From: Zoogloeaceae bacterium
GTDB taxonomy: Bacteria > Pseudomonadota > Gammaproteobacteria > Burkholderiales > Rhodocyclaceae
Direction of reading: 5' to 3'
DNA length: 64,000 nucleotides
Assembly (NCBI GenBank): GCA_024235675.1
Contig: JACKLZ010000002.1
Location: 367,501 to 431,500 of the forward strand
Position numbers and translations under genes: made by a program. The notes under the pieces were generated by a model that was not told the origin of the DNA, searched no databases, and worked only from the letters and a program-made list of their open reading frames with translations. Below are positions 62,683-64,000 of the stretch, piece after piece; the stretch's first letter is position 1; every line of letters starts with the position of its first letter.

Positions 62683-63435
62683 ATGCAAGCGACCCAAGGT
62701 CATCAGACCGTTCATCAATTCAGCGACGCCGATCGCGCCGTCATCTACCGAAACATCCTCGCCCGCCGCGATGTGCGCGGCCAGTTCCTGCCCGACCCGG
62801 TGCCGGACGACATGCTGGCGCGCATTCTCACCGCCGCGCATTTCGCGCCCTCGGTCGGCTTCATGCAGCCGTGGAGCTTTGTGCTGGTGCGCGACACGGC
62901 AGTCAAGCAGCGCGTGCACGACGCCTTCACCCAGGCCAATGCCGAGGCCGCCGACATGTTCGAAGGTGAGCAACGCGAGACCTACAAAACCCTGCGCCTC
63001 GAAGGCATCGTCGAAGCGCCGATCAACCTGTGCATCACCTGCGACCGCGACCGCGCCGGCCCGGTGGTGATCGGCCGCACGCACATCAAGGCAATGGACA
63101 TCTACAGCTCGGTCTGCGCGGTGCAGAACCTGTGGCTGGCCGCACGCGCCGAAGGCCTCGGCGTGGGCTGGGTGAGCATTTTCCGTCAGTCCGCAATCCG
63201 CGAGATCCTGCAACTGCCCGAGCGCATCATCCCGGTCGCCTACCTGTGCATCGGCAAGGTCAGCCACTTTTTCGACAAACCCGAGCTCGAAGCGGCCGGC
63301 TGGCGTCCGCGCCTGCCGCTCGAAGAGCTGCTGCACTTCGACACCTGGGGCGGCACCGACGACCATGCCGATGGTCTGAACGCTGAAATCCGTGCCTGCC
63401 AGACCAAAGCCTCGCAAGGCATTCCGCCCGTGTGA
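62683..63435 (+). CDS. bluB: 5,6-dimethylbenzimidazole synthase BluB
   Basis: Oxygen-dependent nitroreductase-fold flavoprotein that destroys FMN to make the lower ligand of B12. The 250-residue protein has the family motifs RRDVRGQFLPDPVPDD, HFAPSVGFMQPWSFVLVRD and GVGWVSIFRQSAIREILQLPE. The ATG at 62683 follows AAGGGG by about 7 nt; a longer frame at 62665 starts inside the expression platform and is unlikely. It is regulated by the upstream cobalamin riboswitch. Confidence 0.95.
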   Translation: MQATQGHQTVHQFSDADRAVIYRNILARRDVRGQFLPDPVPDDMLARILTAAHFAPSVGFMQPWSFVLVRDTAVKQRVHDAFTQANAEAADMFEGEQRETYKTLRLEGIVEAPINLCITCDRDRAGPVVIGRTHIKAMDIYSSVCAVQNLWLAARAEGLGVGWVSIFRQSAIREILQLPERIIPVAYLCIGKVSHFFDKPELEAAGWRPRLPLEELLHFDTWGGTDDHADGLNAEIRACQTKASQGIPPV

Positions 63436-63533
63436 CGCCTGACGCACCGCAACAGCGGTACTCACGGTAAAATAGTTGCGTTTTGCCGGCGCCCGGTGCG
63501 CCGGCACGCTTCGACCCCATTCAGGAGACACCC

Positions 63534-64000
63534 ATGCCGCTCGTATCCATGCGACAGCTTCTCGACCACGCTGCAGAGCACAGCTACGGTCTGCCCGCGT
63601 TCAACGTCAACAACCTGGAACAGGTGCAGGCGATCATGGAAGCGGCCGCCGAGCTCGACAGCCCGGTGATCATGCAAGCCTCGGCCGGCGCCCGCAAATA
63701 TGCCGGCGAAGCCTTCCTGCGCCACCTGATCGACGCCGCCGTCGAAGCCTATCCGCACATCCCCGTCGTCATGCACCAGGATCACGGCCAGTCGCCCGCC
63801 GTCTGCCTGGGGGCCATCCGCTCCGGCTTCTCGTCTGTGATGATGGACGGCTCGCTGCTCGAAGACGGCAAGACCCCCTCCTCTTACGACTACAACGTCG
63901 AAGTCACCCGCAAGGTCGTCGAGATGTCGCACGCCATCGGCGTCACCGTCGAAGGCGAACTGGGCTGCCTCGGCTCGCTCGAAACCGGTGAAGCCGGCGA
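63534..64000 (+). CDS. Class II fructose-bisphosphate aldolase (3' end cut by window edge)
   Basis: Zinc-dependent aldolase of glycolysis, gluconeogenesis and the Calvin cycle. About 155 codons are present of a normal 340-360. The N-terminus MPLVSMRQLLDHAAEHSYGL, the GLPAFNVNNLEQVQAIMEA region and the zinc-site HQDHGQS are clear, placing it with the long class IIA-like type (Fba or CbbA). A TAAAAT -10 candidate lies near 63468, and the leader contains a GC-rich hairpin (GCCGGCGC/GTGCGCCGGC) just upstream of the AGGAG ribosome-binding site. Confidence 0.95.
   Translation, partial: MPLVSMRQLLDHAAEHSYGLPAFNVNNLEQVQAIMEAAAELDSPVIMQASAGARKYAGEAFLRHLIDAAVEAYPHIPVVMHQDHGQSPAVCLGAIRSGFSSVMMDGSLLEDGKTPSSYDYNVEVTRKVVEMSHAIGVTVEGELGCLGSLETGEAG

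Noticed and set aside
63480..63520. GC-rich hairpin before the aldolase gene as a terminator of bluB
   Set aside because: The stem is strong, but no T-run follows, and a promoter-like TAAAAT lies just upstream, so it is more likely part of the aldolase leader.

Overview
The window looks like a chromosomal segment of a facultatively anaerobic betaproteobacterium, most likely Rhodocyclales (Azoarcus, Thauera or Denitromonas relatives). This is inferred from the high G+C content, the gene order, and the mix of a cbb3 oxidase, FNR and DNR-type regulators, NnrS, a class I PHA synthase and a B12-controlled bluB. No insertion sequence, prophage, integrase or CRISPR array was seen. Both ends cut genes: dnaB at the left and a class II fructose-bisphosphate aldolase at the right.

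Left part (1-32 kb). Ribosomal and replication genes (rpsF-priB-rpsR-rplI, then dnaB) are followed by a DUF2868/DUF3482 membrane-GTPase pair and tRNA-Ser(GGA). Next comes an acetate-type block: a leftward operon encoding a tiny membrane protein, a symporter-histidine kinase fusion, a lone receiver, a membrane sensor fused to a DEDDh exonuclease, and a second sodium/solute symporter, with acs just upstream and a class I fumarase divergent from acs. After tRNA-Ser(CGA) come mltF and serS, then rarA-lolA-ftsK with trxB, an arrangement close to the enterobacterial trxB-lrp-ftsK-lolA-rarA-serS order, but with a Crp-like gene in the lrp position. An Smr protein, nadE-glnB, an acyltransferase-like protein and ppa follow.

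Middle (33-50 kb). A GGDEF-EAL membrane protein precedes a copper block (copZ, copA and a divergent MerR regulator with a 19-bp-spacer promoter). Then comes an oxygen/NO block: a DsbD-like membrane protein, hemN, fnr, three hemerythrin-type proteins, a SirB2-like protein, nnrS, a DNR-type regulator, a multi-pass membrane protein, a DUF2249 protein, phaC and a universal stress protein. FNR-type boxes lie upstream of fnr/hemN, upstream of one hemerythrin operon, and between phaC and usp.

Right part (51-64 kb). A complete cbb3 oxidase locus runs leftward (ccoI-ccoS, then ccoN-O-Q-P-G-H plus two small membrane proteins). Between ccoS and ccoN lie two separate FNR-type promoters. One is placed to drive ccoN. 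The other drives only about 105 nt that end in a strong intrinsic terminator, which is a good candidate for an FNR-dependent small RNA. The end carries an SDR dehydrogenase with a palindromic operator, pyk, a cobalamin riboswitch with bluB, and the start of the aldolase gene. The two observations most worth following are the FNR-driven small RNA and the pseudo-histidine-kinase/exonuclease fusion in the acetate signalling operon.
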